From assembly GCF_900107405.1 (NCBI RefSeq), contig NZ_FNPV01000003.1, positions 165,580 through 229,579 on the forward strand: a DNA stretch of 64,000 nt. Reading direction: 5' to 3'. Position 1 is the stretch's first letter. The number at the start of each line of letters is the position of its first letter. The notes beneath the pieces were generated by a model. That model saw only the letters and a program-made list of their open reading frames with translations. It ran no database searches and was not told where the DNA came from. Source of the DNA: Tindallia californiensis (lineage in GTDB: Bacteria > Bacillota > Clostridia > Peptostreptococcales > Tindalliaceae). The position numbers and the translations under genes are program-made. Shown here in pieces: positions 17,105 through 25,865 of this stretch.

Positions 17105-17782
17105 TCACCTTCTCTCTTTCTCTCTCTTCTTTTTTAGCGCTTTCAGATCTTCATCGATAAATTGATGCCGCAAGTTTGCCACATCAAATCGAAACAGGTG
17201 AAAGGCAAACTGAACCATCGGACCGATGGTCAGCACAATCAGCAAAGTCCCCAAACCTACATGACCACCCAGCAGCCAACCGGTCACTAGGGCTATTCCT
17301 TCCATACTGCCACGAATAACTCCTACCGGGCGTTTGGTTCTTTTTACCAGCGCTACCATTAATCCATCTCTGGGACCACAGCCCAGACCAACGCTAATAT
17401 ATAGAAAACTTCCTATTCCGATAACAAAGAGGCCCGCCAGCACTTGTATGACTCCCAGCCAAAAGGTGTTTTGTATTGGTATGATTTCATTTATCATATA
17501 AAAATCAATAAAAAGGCCAATAAAAAGCATATTGCCCAAGGTTCCCCATCCAATCTTTTCACCAAAGATAACGTCCAGGATCACAATCAACAAGCCCATT
17601 CCAATGCTAGCCTGTCCAATGGTAATGCCTAAGGTTTTTGACAAGCCTTGATGGAAAACATCCCAAGGAGCTAGCCCTATATTTCCATGAATGGTCATCA
17701 CAATCCCGGCTGCAAAAACGGCAAAGCCAATAATCATCCTGATGATTCGATACATCATATGCCTTTGTGTGGGATCTTTCAT
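17105..17782 (-). CDS. YczE/YitT-type integral membrane protein
   Basis: 225 residues with five or six membrane segments and a basic cytoplasmic tail (LKALKKKREKERR). Contains the family pattern GLAPWDVFHQGLSKTLGITIGQASIGMG and GLGCGPRDGLMVAL. B. subtilis YczE is a membrane protein needed for surfactin production and others of the group are called BCR/YitT; no transport substrate is established. Good ribosome site GGAAGGATCAGG. It is 7 nt upstream of recD2, so probably the first gene of that transcript. Confidence 0.8.
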   Translation of the reverse strand: MKDPTQRHMMYRIIRMIIGFAVFAAGIVMTIHGNIGLAPWDVFHQGLSKTLGITIGQASIGMGLLIVILDVIFGEKIGWGTLGNMLFIGLFIDFYMINEIIPIQNTFWLGVIQVLAGLFVIGIGSFLYISVGLGCGPRDGLMVALVKRTKRPVGVIRGSMEGIALVTGWLLGGHVGLGTLLIVLTIGPMVQFAFHLFRFDVANLRHQFIDEDLKALKKKREKERR

Positions 17783-17980
17783 CCTGATCCTTCCTTTCCT
17801 TGTGAAAAAGCGTCCTTATTTTCCTCTTATATCTGGTTATATCTGGTTTAAAGGGGAACGGTCTACTCATTATAACATGTGGTTGTTCTTTATAAAAGAA
17901 GCCATCTTAACCATCGGCAAAACCTGTTTTCCTGGTGGTTTTTGTTGTATACTGGAGAAAAGAGGGAAAGGGTGAGGCTT

Positions 17981-18949
17981 GTGTATTATATCGGAATAGA
18001 TCTTGGGGGAAGTTCTGTCAAAGCCGGTATTGTAACAGAGCAGGGCACGGTGGTTCTGAAAGATAAAAAGCCAACCAGGTCGAAGGAAGGGTCCGATACG
18101 ATCATAAGAGATATCGCAACTTTGGTCGAGGAATTATTAGTGGCATCGGAGCTGGATGGTCAAGAGGTAGGTGGCATTGGGGTAGGTATACCAGGAGCTG
18201 CCAGCAAGGAAGGTTTTGTTTACTTTGCCACTAATATTTTTTGGACCGATATCCCCTTGGGAGAAACCTTGGGAAAAATGACAGGAAAACCTGTATTTGT
18301 TGCCAACGATGCCACCATGGCGGCGGTGGCGGAATACCGGCTGGGCGTTACTCAACAGGCTGCTAACTCTGTTTTTCTGACCCTCGGAACCGGTCTAGGC
18401 GGTGGCATTATTATTAATCATCAGGTATATAGTGGACATCATGGAATTGGTACAGAAGTTGGCCATATGACCGTAGGTCATAACTGGGATTATGACTGTA
18501 CCTGTGGTAATAACGGTTGTTGGGAGACTTTCGCTTCCGGTACAGCGATGAAAAACCATGCTAAAAAGCTGCTTTCACAAAAAACGCCCAGTGTTTTAAA
18601 AGAAAAAACAAAGGATGATCCGGATCATATCAGTATATGGCATTTATTTGAAGGGGCAAAAGAAGGGGATGAGGTTTGCTTACAAGTAGTTCAACGAATG
18701 ACTCGTTATTTAGCCGTTGGCATTGCCAATCTTATTAATCTATTTGATCCTGAAATCATTGCTCTGGGAGGCGGTATCTCTGCCGCATCAGATTTTTTTC
18801 TTGATGAGTTGAAGCTTCAGGTCAGCGAACGGATTTATGTAAAAAAGATGAACCTTACCCGTATTGAAGTTTCTCAGCTGGGCAATGATGCCGGCATCAT
18901 TGGTGCTGCCATGTATGCCAGAGATGAGGAAAGAAGAAACAATCTTTAA
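17981..18949 (+). CDS. ROK-family sugar kinase (probable glucokinase)
   Basis: 322 residues. It begins MYYIGIDLGGSSVKAG with the phosphate-1 motif, has the ROK zinc signature CTCGNNGCWETFASG near residue 180 and the adenosine motif in EIIALGGGIS. Cytosolic ATP-dependent hexokinase, most likely glucokinase by closeness to clostridial GlcK; specificity cannot be read from sequence. I chose GTG at 17981 after AAAGGGTGAGG; a GTG at 17972 in frame would add three residues. It is divergent from the YczE-type gene and converges on the aminotransferase. Confidence 0.88.
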   Translation: MYYIGIDLGGSSVKAGIVTEQGTVVLKDKKPTRSKEGSDTIIRDIATLVEELLVASELDGQEVGGIGVGIPGAASKEGFVYFATNIFWTDIPLGETLGKMTGKPVFVANDATMAAVAEYRLGVTQQAANSVFLTLGTGLGGGIIINHQVYSGHHGIGTEVGHMTVGHNWDYDCTCGNNGCWETFASGTAMKNHAKKLLSQKTPSVLKEKTKDDPDHISIWHLFEGAKEGDEVCLQVVQRMTRYLAVGIANLINLFDPEIIALGGGISAASDFFLDELKLQVSERIYVKKMNLTRIEVSQLGNDAGIIGAAMYARDEERRNNL

Positions 18950-18974
18950 GTTGTCTTTAAGTTGTCTTTTATCT

Positions 18975-19003
18975 AAAAAAACCCGCCGTTGGCGGGTTTT
19001 TTA
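18975..19003. terminator. Bidirectional terminator between ROK kinase and aminotransferase
   Basis: ACCCGCC / GGCGGGT with a 3-nt loop, A-run on the left and T-run on the right; it serves both converging genes. Confidence 0.9.
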
Positions 19004-19018
19004 TGTTTATTCTTGTTC

Positions 19019-20335
19019 TTATCGCTGTGCTTCAAATTGTTTGAGAAGTTTTACAAAAAGCTCTGGTACTTTTTTCATGTTTTCCGGTGATTCAACAAAA
19101 GAAATTCTGAACTGGGTGCTTCCCGGATTTGGTTGTCCTTCTTCAATATCATAGAACCCTTTCATTGGTGCTACCAACAAAGTGGTATCGATACCGTCTA
19201 TTTCTGCAGACCCTTTACCGGCGCAATATAATACGAAATCTCCCGCATCAAATCCTGGTTTTACCACGTTTCTTACATCAATAACGGAATAAATAGAAGC
19301 ATCCGGACTGGAAACAATCAAGCCTGGCTCATTTTCTTTCAGGCCTTTGTTTACCATTAGAATTTGCTCTTTATAATAATCTCTCATTTCTTTGCACCAG
19401 CCAAGAATAGACTCTTTGCTTTCTTTCGCTAAGGCGGCAAAGATATATTGACCAATGGCATTGGCGCAAAGATTCGCTGTATATTCAGCAACGGAACGGG
19501 TGTGGAATTCTTTGTTATCCGTAATAAGGGCGCCTATCCGAAGGCCACAGGCATTCCAAACTTTTGAAGCGGTTTCGATGCTGATGCGTCGTCCTTCAAT
19601 CCCAGGAACTTCTTTATCTGTAAGGCCCCAGATGCTGACCAGTTTATTGTTCTCATCGTAATATAGTTCACGATAAGCTTCATCGCTAATCATCCACATA
19701 TTATATTTTACGCAAAGTTTTGCCAGATCTACTAATGTATCATGCTTGTAGAGTTGTCCTGTAGGATTATCGTAAGGAATCACCAGCATACCGCCCGGTT
19801 TGTTGGTTTTAATAACCTCTTCAATTTTGTCCAGTTCCGGCAAGGTAAAGGTACCATCGTCTCCTAACTGACGCTTTACGGTGATGGTTTTTCGTCCAAC
19901 CCGTTGTGAAAAGGAAATATAGTTGGTATAGGCCGGATCGATCATCATCAGTGGTTTTTCACCGGTAGCTGCCGCACCACAAATTCCCAGAATCGCCAGC
20001 TCCATAGCGGCTGATCCTCCGTCCGTTACCTGTACAAACAAATTGTCTGTATCGAAACCTTCACATGTAAGAATGTTCTTAAAGGCATCTCGACACTCCT
20101 CCGTACCGGCGGTTCCTGTGTAACGGATAACCCCTTTTGAAAAAGGACTTTCTGGAGCGTCCAAACCAAATAAACGTTGCTTCATCGCCGGATTAGTAGG
20201 TAATGAAACGTTCCCAATCCCCACATTAATAACGGCTTCCGGTTTGACTTCCCGCTCATCGTACTTCATCTGAGCTAGTCGTACATCAGAAGGTTCTCTG
20301 GATTCAAAATGCGCTGACAAAACAGGTTTGTTCAT
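19019..20335 (-). CDS. PLP-dependent aminotransferase, class I/II
   Basis: 438 residues. Fold-type I PLP enzyme: the cofactor Lys is in ETASKVWNACGLRIGA (about residues 265-280), with the Asp of the pyridine pocket in MWMISDEAYRELYYDE and Arg of the carboxylate pocket near the C-terminus. It has the N-terminal sequence typical of clostridial aspartate/aromatic-type aminotransferases; the amino donor is unknown. ATG at 20335 was chosen because GGGGAGGAG stands 7 nt before it; 32 upstream in-frame residues are probably leader. It lies downstream of pxpA, which would yield glutamate, a natural amino donor. Confidence 0.85.
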   Translation of the reverse strand: MNKPVLSAHFESREPSDVRLAQMKYDEREVKPEAVINVGIGNVSLPTNPAMKQRLFGLDAPESPFSKGVIRYTGTAGTEECRDAFKNILTCEGFDTDNLFVQVTDGGSAAMELAILGICGAAATGEKPLMMIDPAYTNYISFSQRVGRKTITVKRQLGDDGTFTLPELDKIEEVIKTNKPGGMLVIPYDNPTGQLYKHDTLVDLAKLCVKYNMWMISDEAYRELYYDENNKLVSIWGLTDKEVPGIEGRRISIETASKVWNACGLRIGALITDNKEFHTRSVAEYTANLCANAIGQYIFAALAKESKESILGWCKEMRDYYKEQILMVNKGLKENEPGLIVSSPDASIYSVIDVRNVVKPGFDAGDFVLYCAGKGSAEIDGIDTTLLVAPMKGFYDIEEGQPNPGSTQFRISFVESPENMKKVPELFVKLLKQFEAQR

Positions 20336-20542
20336 CAATATTCTCCTCCCCACTTTGTAATAGTCCTTACGGACAATTTTTTCATGATTGTTACCTGCAA
20401 TCATCTTAACATATTCCCGAATCCTTTTCATTCTTTTTATCAGCTATTTTGAACCTTGTGTAATAATCGAAATTATCTGATTAATCAAACATTCTATAGG
20501 CAGATTTTTCCAGATTTGTTTTTTGTAGCTCTTTTCTTCATC

Positions 20543-21304
20543 TCAGATTCCCTGAATCAAAATCTGTTCTTCTAAAAGTGCTTTTTTTATTTTTTTAACA
20601 AATTCCAAGGCCTGAGGGCTATCTCCATGAACACAGATACTGTCTGCCTGAATGGTAATATCTTCACCCGTAATCGCTTCCACTTTTCTTTCTTTTACCA
20701 TGCGAAGTACCCGTTTTATTGCCAGGTCTGCATCTTTAATCATTGCGCCCGTATGACTTCTGGCTACCAAAGATCCGTCCGGCTGGTAGGCTCGATCGGC
20801 AAAAACTTCATGAACTACTTTCAGTCCTACGGTTTCACCAGCCTTTACTAGCTGACTGTTTGCCAGACCTACTAAAACCAGTGATGGATCAACGGCTTTT
20901 ACTCCTTCAGCAATAGCAAGGGCTAAGCCTTCATCTTTTGCTGCTGTATTGTATAAGGCTCCATGAGCTTTCACATGGCTTAACGTCACATTCAAAGATT
21001 TAGCAATGGCTGCAAGGGCGCCTACCTGATAGAGGATATAGGCTTTTGCTTCTTCATGACTTATTTTCATTTCCCGACGTCCAAATCCCATTAAATCCGG
21101 ATAACCAGGATGTGCTCCAATGCTAACGCCTTTTTGTGCAGCGATTTTTACTGTTTTTAACATCACCAGCGGGTCACCGGCATGCCATCCACAGGCGATG
21201 TTTGCTGAAGTCACATGGTGAAGCACTTCTTCGTCCATGCCCATTTTCCATGCTCCGAAGCTTTCACCTATGTCACTGTTCAAATCAACCTTCATTTTTT
21301 CCAT
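20543..21304 (-). CDS. pxpA: 5-oxoprolinase subunit A (LamB/YcsF family)
   Basis: 253 residues. Conserved start [14 protein letters not shown], then [16 protein letters not shown] and [11 protein letters not shown], all LamB/YcsF signatures with metal and catalytic candidates. With PxpB and PxpC it forms the prokaryotic ATP-dependent 5-oxoprolinase that opens pyroglutamate to glutamate. ATG at 21304 follows GGGGGAGAC; the start lies inside the end of pxpC (20-nt overlap), so the two are coupled. Confidence 0.95.
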   Translation of the reverse strand: MEKMKVDLNSDIGESFGAWKMGMDEEVLHHVTSANIACGWHAGDPLVMLKTVKIAAQKGVSIGAHPGYPDLMGFGRREMKISHEEAKAYILYQVGALAAIAKSLNVTLSHVKAHGALYNTAAKDEGLALAIAEGVKAVDPSLVLVGLANSQLVKAGETVGLKVVHEVFADRAYQPDGSLVARSHTGAMIKDADLAIKRVLRMVKERKVEAITGEDITIQADSICVHGDSPQALEFVKKIKKALLEEQILIQGI

Positions 21305-22346
21305 CGGCGTCTCCCCCTTCCTGAATCTCTTCAATCACCAACGCATATTGTTTTTTTCCTTTTCGATAGCGAAATAATTCTCTCCGATAAGGACTTTTAT
21401 TCTTTAATATTTCCCGATATGCTTCGAACTCGTCTTCTTGTTTTTTTAGTAATGCTTGAGCTTCTTCCACCGTTACCTTTTGAAACCTTATCTGATCACC
21501 AGGTTTTGCCTGAGCCATTTTAGGAAGATCCACCGTAATTACATTGGCAATTTTTGTATAGCCCCCAGTGGTTTGCCGGTCTGCCATCATCACAATCGGC
21601 ATTCCATGACCCGGTACCTGAATAGCCCCCATTGCAATCCCATCTGAGATAATATCGCCACCGTTTTTATGGACAATTTCTGAACCACTGAGCCGATATC
21701 CCATTCGATCACATTCATTGGTGACAGCGTAGCGTGAGCTGTAAAATATTTTTATACCTTCTTCTGTAAATTCATCTTCCTGGGGCCCTGCCACTACTCG
21801 AATGTTTATTTCCTGCGGGTAATCCACCACTGCCTGCGGAAGACTGCGTTCTATCAATGCTTCTCTTTTGATTTCAGGTTTTCCAGTCTCCAGTGTATCA
21901 CCAGCTTTTAAGCTTCGCCCTTCATACCCTCCCATTTTTCCTCTTGTATAGGTTGACTTGCTATTCATTACTAATGGAACTTGAATGCCTCCAGCGATGG
22001 CTAAATAGCTTCGGCAACCTTGTTGAATTCCTTTGAAGGTCAGTGTTTCTCCCGATCGTACCAAAATCGCATGGTATAACGGGATTTTTTCTCCTTCCAG
22101 GGAAGCGGCTAAATCAGCCCCTGTTAAAGCGATCACCATGTCTTCCTGAAATTCAAGTTCCGGTCCTAACATGGTTATTTCCAGTACCGCTTCCTGTTCC
22201 TTGTTGCCTACCAGCAGGTTTGCTAATCGATAAGCGTAGTCATCCATCACTCCAGATACAGGAACTCCATATTGCTGATAGCCGTGTCTTCCACCATCCT
22301 GAACAGTTGTCAATAATCCTGGCTTCCTGACAAGAATATTACCCAT
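21285..22346 (-). CDS. pxpC: 5-oxoprolinase subunit C (KipA/biotin-dependent carboxyltransferase-like)
   Basis: 353 residues. Matches the KipA/AHS2 family: [41 protein letters not shown], and later [14 protein letters not shown] and [20 protein letters not shown]. Part of the PxpABC oxoprolinase. The C-terminus is extended by a charged tail. ATG at 22346 follows GGGAGGTGA; a GTG three codons upstream is within that ribosome site. It overlaps the end of pxpB by 8 nt. Confidence 0.95.
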   Translation of the reverse strand: MGNILVRKPGLLTTVQDGGRHGYQQYGVPVSGVMDDYAYRLANLLVGNKEQEAVLEITMLGPELEFQEDMVIALTGADLAASLEGEKIPLYHAILVRSGETLTFKGIQQGCRSYLAIAGGIQVPLVMNSKSTYTRGKMGGYEGRSLKAGDTLETGKPEIKREALIERSLPQAVVDYPQEINIRVVAGPQEDEFTEEGIKIFYSSRYAVTNECDRMGYRLSGSEIVHKNGGDIISDGIAMGAIQVPGHGMPIVMMADRQTTGGYTKIANVITVDLPKMAQAKPGDQIRFQKVTVEEAQALLKKQEDEFEAYREILKNKSPYRRELFRYRKGKKQYALVIEEIQEGGDADGKNEG

Positions 22347-23085
22347 GGATTTCACCTCCCTGCCTGGATATTACATTGCACCGATAGCTCCGGTTTTCGA
22401 TCTGAGGTTTTATTTTTTGATAATCGGCTTCTGTGATAGACTCGAACCGGACATAATTGCCAGCTTTTAATAAAAATGGTTTTTCTGATTCCGGATCATA
22501 CAGAGGTACTGGTGTCCATCCGATGAGTTGCCACCCACCCGGGCTGTCGATGGAGTAAATACCCGTCTGCTTTCCTGCAATTCCAACGGAACCGCCTCTT
22601 ATTTTTGTGCGTGGCGTTTCCAATCTTGGCGTAGCTATCCGTTCATCCATTCCACCAAGATAAGGAAATCCTGGGGTGAATCCCAGCATATAGATCAAAC
22701 AATCTCGGGAAGTATGAATCTGTATGACTTCTTCTTCGGTTAAACCACTATGAGCGGTGACCGTCGCCATATCAGGGCCATACTCACCTCCGTAAAGGGT
22801 CGGAATCACCATCACATCCGGTGCTGGAAGCTCAATCTCCTGAAGTGTTTCTTCCAGCTCCACCAATTGTTTTTTCAATGCCTGAAAAGAAACAGTCAGT
22901 GGATGATAATGAATCATTAAAGATCGGTAGGTGGGAACCACTTCGACCACACCTTTTATTTTTCTTTGATCAAGAGCAATGGTCATGGCTCGTATCTTCT
23001 CATTAATCCTGGTGTTTATTTCATTTCCGAACTCCATTACCAAAGCCCTATCTCCTGCCGCCATATAACGTGTATTCTCATCCAT
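22339..23085 (-). CDS. pxpB: 5-oxoprolinase subunit B (KipI family)
   Basis: 248 residues. KipI/AHS1 signatures: GDRALVMEFG near the start, then CLIYMLGFTPGFPYLGGMDERIATPRLETPRTKIRGGSVGIAGKQTGIYSIDSPGGWQLIGWTP. In B. subtilis the homologue also inhibits KinA; here, inside an oxoprolinase operon, its main role should be the enzyme complex. The ATG at 23085 follows AGAGGGG; a longer frame of 20 residues is unlikely. It starts 19 nt after the transporter gene. Confidence 0.95.
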   Translation of the reverse strand: MDENTRYMAAGDRALVMEFGNEINTRINEKIRAMTIALDQRKIKGVVEVVPTYRSLMIHYHPLTVSFQALKKQLVELEETLQEIELPAPDVMVIPTLYGGEYGPDMATVTAHSGLTEEEVIQIHTSRDCLIYMLGFTPGFPYLGGMDERIATPRLETPRTKIRGGSVGIAGKQTGIYSIDSPGGWQLIGWTPVPLYDPESEKPFLLKAGNYVRFESITEADYQKIKPQIENRSYRCNVISRQGGEIHG

Positions 23086-23104
23086 CGTATCAACCCCTCT
23101 TTCT

Positions 23105-24304
23105 CTAGAACAAGTTTGCGATGTTCTGTAATGACATAAAACCACTGTACGCTGTCAACACAACGGTTATCACTCCTAATACAATTAGCCAGGTCGGATG
23201 CTGATAATCCCCGATAATGTCTTTCCTTCTGGAAGCTAACAACATACTGCCCAAGGTGACTGGCAAAATCAATCCATTTAACGATCCAGCTAATACTAGT
23301 AAAGTTGCCGGACTTCCTACAAAGCTCATGACAAAGGTTGAAAAAGCGATAAATCCAATGATGAATTTTTGTTCATGCCTGTCAATTGTGCGGCTAAGCG
23401 TCTTAAGAAATGAAACAGAGGTATAGGCTGCACCGATTACAGATGTTATGCCGGCTGACAGCAGAACAATTCCAAAAAATCGATACCCAATAGTTCCAGC
23501 TCCATGAAGAAAAGCAGATGCTGCTGGATTTTCCGGATCAAGGGCCAGGCCTCGATGAACCACCCCTAGTACCGCCAGAAAGAACAGTACCCGCATGACA
23601 GAAGCAACGCCTATACCCGTTACAGCACTGCGGGTAATGTGGCCTAAATTCTCTTCTCCCGATATCTTCGCATCAATGAGGCGATGAGCACCGGCAAAAG
23701 TAATGTAACCGCCAACCGTCCCTCCTAGCAGCGTAATAATAGGAAAGACTAACAACATCGGGTTTTCTGGTGCAATGCTTCGGATAGCCGCTTCTCCTAC
23801 CGGCGGGCCGCTGGTTGCTGCCACATAGGCTACCAAAATAATCATTAGAATCCCCAGGGTTTTGGTTACTTTATCTACAATGGGTTTTGCATCTTTGCTT
23901 ATAAAAATAGTAATGCCTATAATGCCAGCGATTAAACCACCATACTGTGTATCAAGACCGGTTAAGACGTTGATTCCCAAGGCGGCTCCTCCAATATTCC
24001 CAATATTAAAGGCAAGTCCGCCAAGTGCTACCAGAAAAGCAACAAAATAGCCTAAGCCAGGCAATACCTTATTGGCAATATCTTGTCCACGAAGACCAGA
24101 CACGCCGATAATTCGCCAGATATTTACCTGTACCACCAAATTAAGAATAATTGATACGAGAATAACAAAAGCAAAGTTGGTACCGTATTGCTCTGTAAAA
24201 GTTGCCGATTGTGTAAGAAAGCCGGGGCCGATGGCAGAAGTTGCCATGATAAAGGCAGCTCCTAAGAGTGCTGCTGCGTTTTGTTTTTTGGGATCAATGT
24301 TCAT
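23105..24304 (-). CDS. YcsG-type NRAMP-family transporter without metal-site residues
   Basis: 399 residues, about eleven membrane helices. It aligns with the NRAMP fold, but the metal-binding motifs are absent: helix 1 has SAIGPGFLTQSA in place of DPGN, and the helix 6 region reads TVGGYITFAGAHRL in place of the MPH motif. This is the pattern of YcsG, which sits in the B. subtilis kip/ycs (oxoprolinase) operon. It probably takes up pyroglutamate or a related amino acid, by Na+ or H+ symport; that is inference from synteny. It is the first gene of the operon, with ribosome site AAAGGAGG and a sigma-54 promoter 50 nt upstream. Confidence 0.82.
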   Translation of the reverse strand: MNIDPKKQNAAALLGAAFIMATSAIGPGFLTQSATFTEQYGTNFAFVILVSIILNLVVQVNIWRIIGVSGLRGQDIANKVLPGLGYFVAFLVALGGLAFNIGNIGGAALGINVLTGLDTQYGGLIAGIIGITIFISKDAKPIVDKVTKTLGILMIILVAYVAATSGPPVGEAAIRSIAPENPMLLVFPIITLLGGTVGGYITFAGAHRLIDAKISGEENLGHITRSAVTGIGVASVMRVLFFLAVLGVVHRGLALDPENPAASAFLHGAGTIGYRFFGIVLLSAGITSVIGAAYTSVSFLKTLSRTIDRHEQKFIIGFIAFSTFVMSFVGSPATLLVLAGSLNGLILPVTLGSMLLASRRKDIIGDYQHPTWLIVLGVITVVLTAYSGFMSLQNIANLF

Positions 24305-24355
24305 TTTTTTCCTCCTTTAATATGATTGATAGGAATAAGAGACATTCAATATGAA

Positions 24356-24371
24356 TGCAAGTATTATGCCA
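24356..24371 (-). promoter_or_regulatory. Sigma-54 (-24/-12) promoter of the pyroglutamate operon
   Basis: On minus, TGGCAT-N5-TTGCA, with the invariant GG and GC ten bases apart, about 50 nt upstream of the transporter ATG. The gene upstream encodes a sigma-54 activator. Confidence 0.85.
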
Positions 24372-24448
24372 GTTTCATTTTTGGCTAGGTTTCAAATATT
24401 TTAACTATTTTGGAGGCTTTGTTTTTTTCTTTTTTGAGCGATATTGCA

Positions 24449-24474
24449 CAAAAAAAGAGCGCTTTCGCACTCTT
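24449..24474 (-). terminator. Terminator of the two-component regulator gene
   Basis: On minus, AAGAGTGC-GAAA-GCGCTCTT followed by seven T; the GAAA tetraloop makes a stable stem. It separates the regulator transcript from the sigma-54 promoter. Confidence 0.9.
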
Positions 24475-24476
24475 GG

Positions 24477-25862
24477 TCATTTCTTTCGTTTTTCTGTACG
24501 GCGCTTTAAGGCAAATCGGCTAATCCCCAACAATTCTGCCGCCTGGGTATGATTATGATGGCATTTTTCCAATGCATGATTCAGATAACAGGCTTCTATT
24601 TCCTTCAGGTGCTCTTCTAAAGAAAATCCCTCCGGTATTTCCGTTTCTTCCATCATCCAATGCTTCTTTTCCTTTGGCGTCTTCTTATTGTTTTCCCCTA
24701 TATCCGATGGTAAGGCTTTTTCATCAATGGTTTTACCCGTATGCAAAATCACCATTCGTTCCACCACATTTTTGAGTTCCCGGATATTGCCTTTCCATGG
24801 ATAATCCAGCAAGCATTTTTCTGCTTCTTTGGTGAAACCTTCTATTTGCTTATGAAATTTTTGGTTATATAGCGTCAAAAAATGGCGTGCAATCAATAAA
24901 ATGTCTTCTCCACGTTCTCTCAACGGCGGTAAGCAAACAGGCACTACATTCAACCGATAATATAAGTCTTCCCGAAACTCTTTTTCTTCTATGGCTTTTT
25001 CTAAGTCTTTATTGGTAGCTGCAATAATACGCACATCTACCTGAATATCTTCTAATCCACCGACTCGTTTCATTTTTTTATCTTCCAGCACTCGCAAAAA
25101 TTTTGTTTGTGTATCCGGCTTCAACTCTCCTATTTCATCTAAAAAAACACTTCCACCATCGGCAATTTCTATCAGTCCTTTTTTCAATGCATTAGCGCCT
25201 GTAAATGCATTTTTCTCATGACCAAACAGTTCGCTCTCTATAAGATTTTGAGAAAGAGCGGCACAATTAATGCTGACAAGAGGGGCATTTTTTCGGGAAC
25301 TGGCGTGATGAATGGCGGAAGCTACCAGTTCTTTTCCTGTTCCTGTTTCTCCACGAATCAGAACGGTGACATCATCGTTTTTTGACAGCACTTCTATTTT
25401 ATGAAAAACATCACTCATCGAAGGATGTTGACCAATAATTGGTTGACGTATCAGAGCATCGGATTCCTTTTCCAAGAGAAACAATTTCTGCTTCATTCTT
25501 AGGGTTTCTTCGATTCGTTTAAGTATTACTTGAATTTCGTCCAGATCAAAGGGTTTATGAATATAGTCAAAGGCCCCTTGTTTGATCGCCGATACGGCTG
25601 TTCTAATATCGCCATAGGCTGTCATAATGATAATCTGTATGCTTTCATCAATTGCTTTGATTGACTGAATGAGTTGTAGTCCATTGGCATCCGGCAACCG
25701 TATATCCAGCATCACCGCTTGTGGACCTTTGCTTTCGATGGCTTCCATTCCTGTTTTGCCATCTGAAGCTGCATAAACATTATGCCCCATATCTTTCAGT
25801 CCTTCTACCAAAGACATTCGAAGCGTTTCTTCGTCATCAATAATCAATATTTCCAATGCCAT
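24477..25862 (-). CDS. NtrC-type sigma-54 response regulator
   Basis: 461 residues: receiver domain 1-120 with Asp in AVMLDIRLPD, AAA+ domain about 145-375 with Walker A GETGTGKE and Walker B FLDEIGEL, and a Fis-type helix-turn-helix at the end (HTQAAELLGISRFALKRR). The sigma-54 contact loop reads NAFTGA instead of the usual GAFTGA. It is phosphorylated by the kinase encoded 3 nt upstream, and probably activates the -24/-12 promoter about 110 nt downstream of its stop codon, that is, pyroglutamate uptake and use. Confidence 0.92.
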   Translation of the reverse strand: MALEILIIDDEETLRMSLVEGLKDMGHNVYAASDGKTGMEAIESKGPQAVMLDIRLPDANGLQLIQSIKAIDESIQIIIMTAYGDIRTAVSAIKQGAFDYIHKPFDLDEIQVILKRIEETLRMKQKLFLLEKESDALIRQPIIGQHPSMSDVFHKIEVLSKNDDVTVLIRGETGTGKELVASAIHHASSRKNAPLVSINCAALSQNLIESELFGHEKNAFTGANALKKGLIEIADGGSVFLDEIGELKPDTQTKFLRVLEDKKMKRVGGLEDIQVDVRIIAATNKDLEKAIEEKEFREDLYYRLNVVPVCLPPLRERGEDILLIARHFLTLYNQKFHKQIEGFTKEAEKCLLDYPWKGNIRELKNVVERMVILHTGKTIDEKALPSDIGENNKKTPKEKKHWMMEETEIPEGFSLEEHLKEIEACYLNHALEKCHHNHTQAAELLGISRFALKRRTEKRKK

Positions 25863-25865
25863 ATT

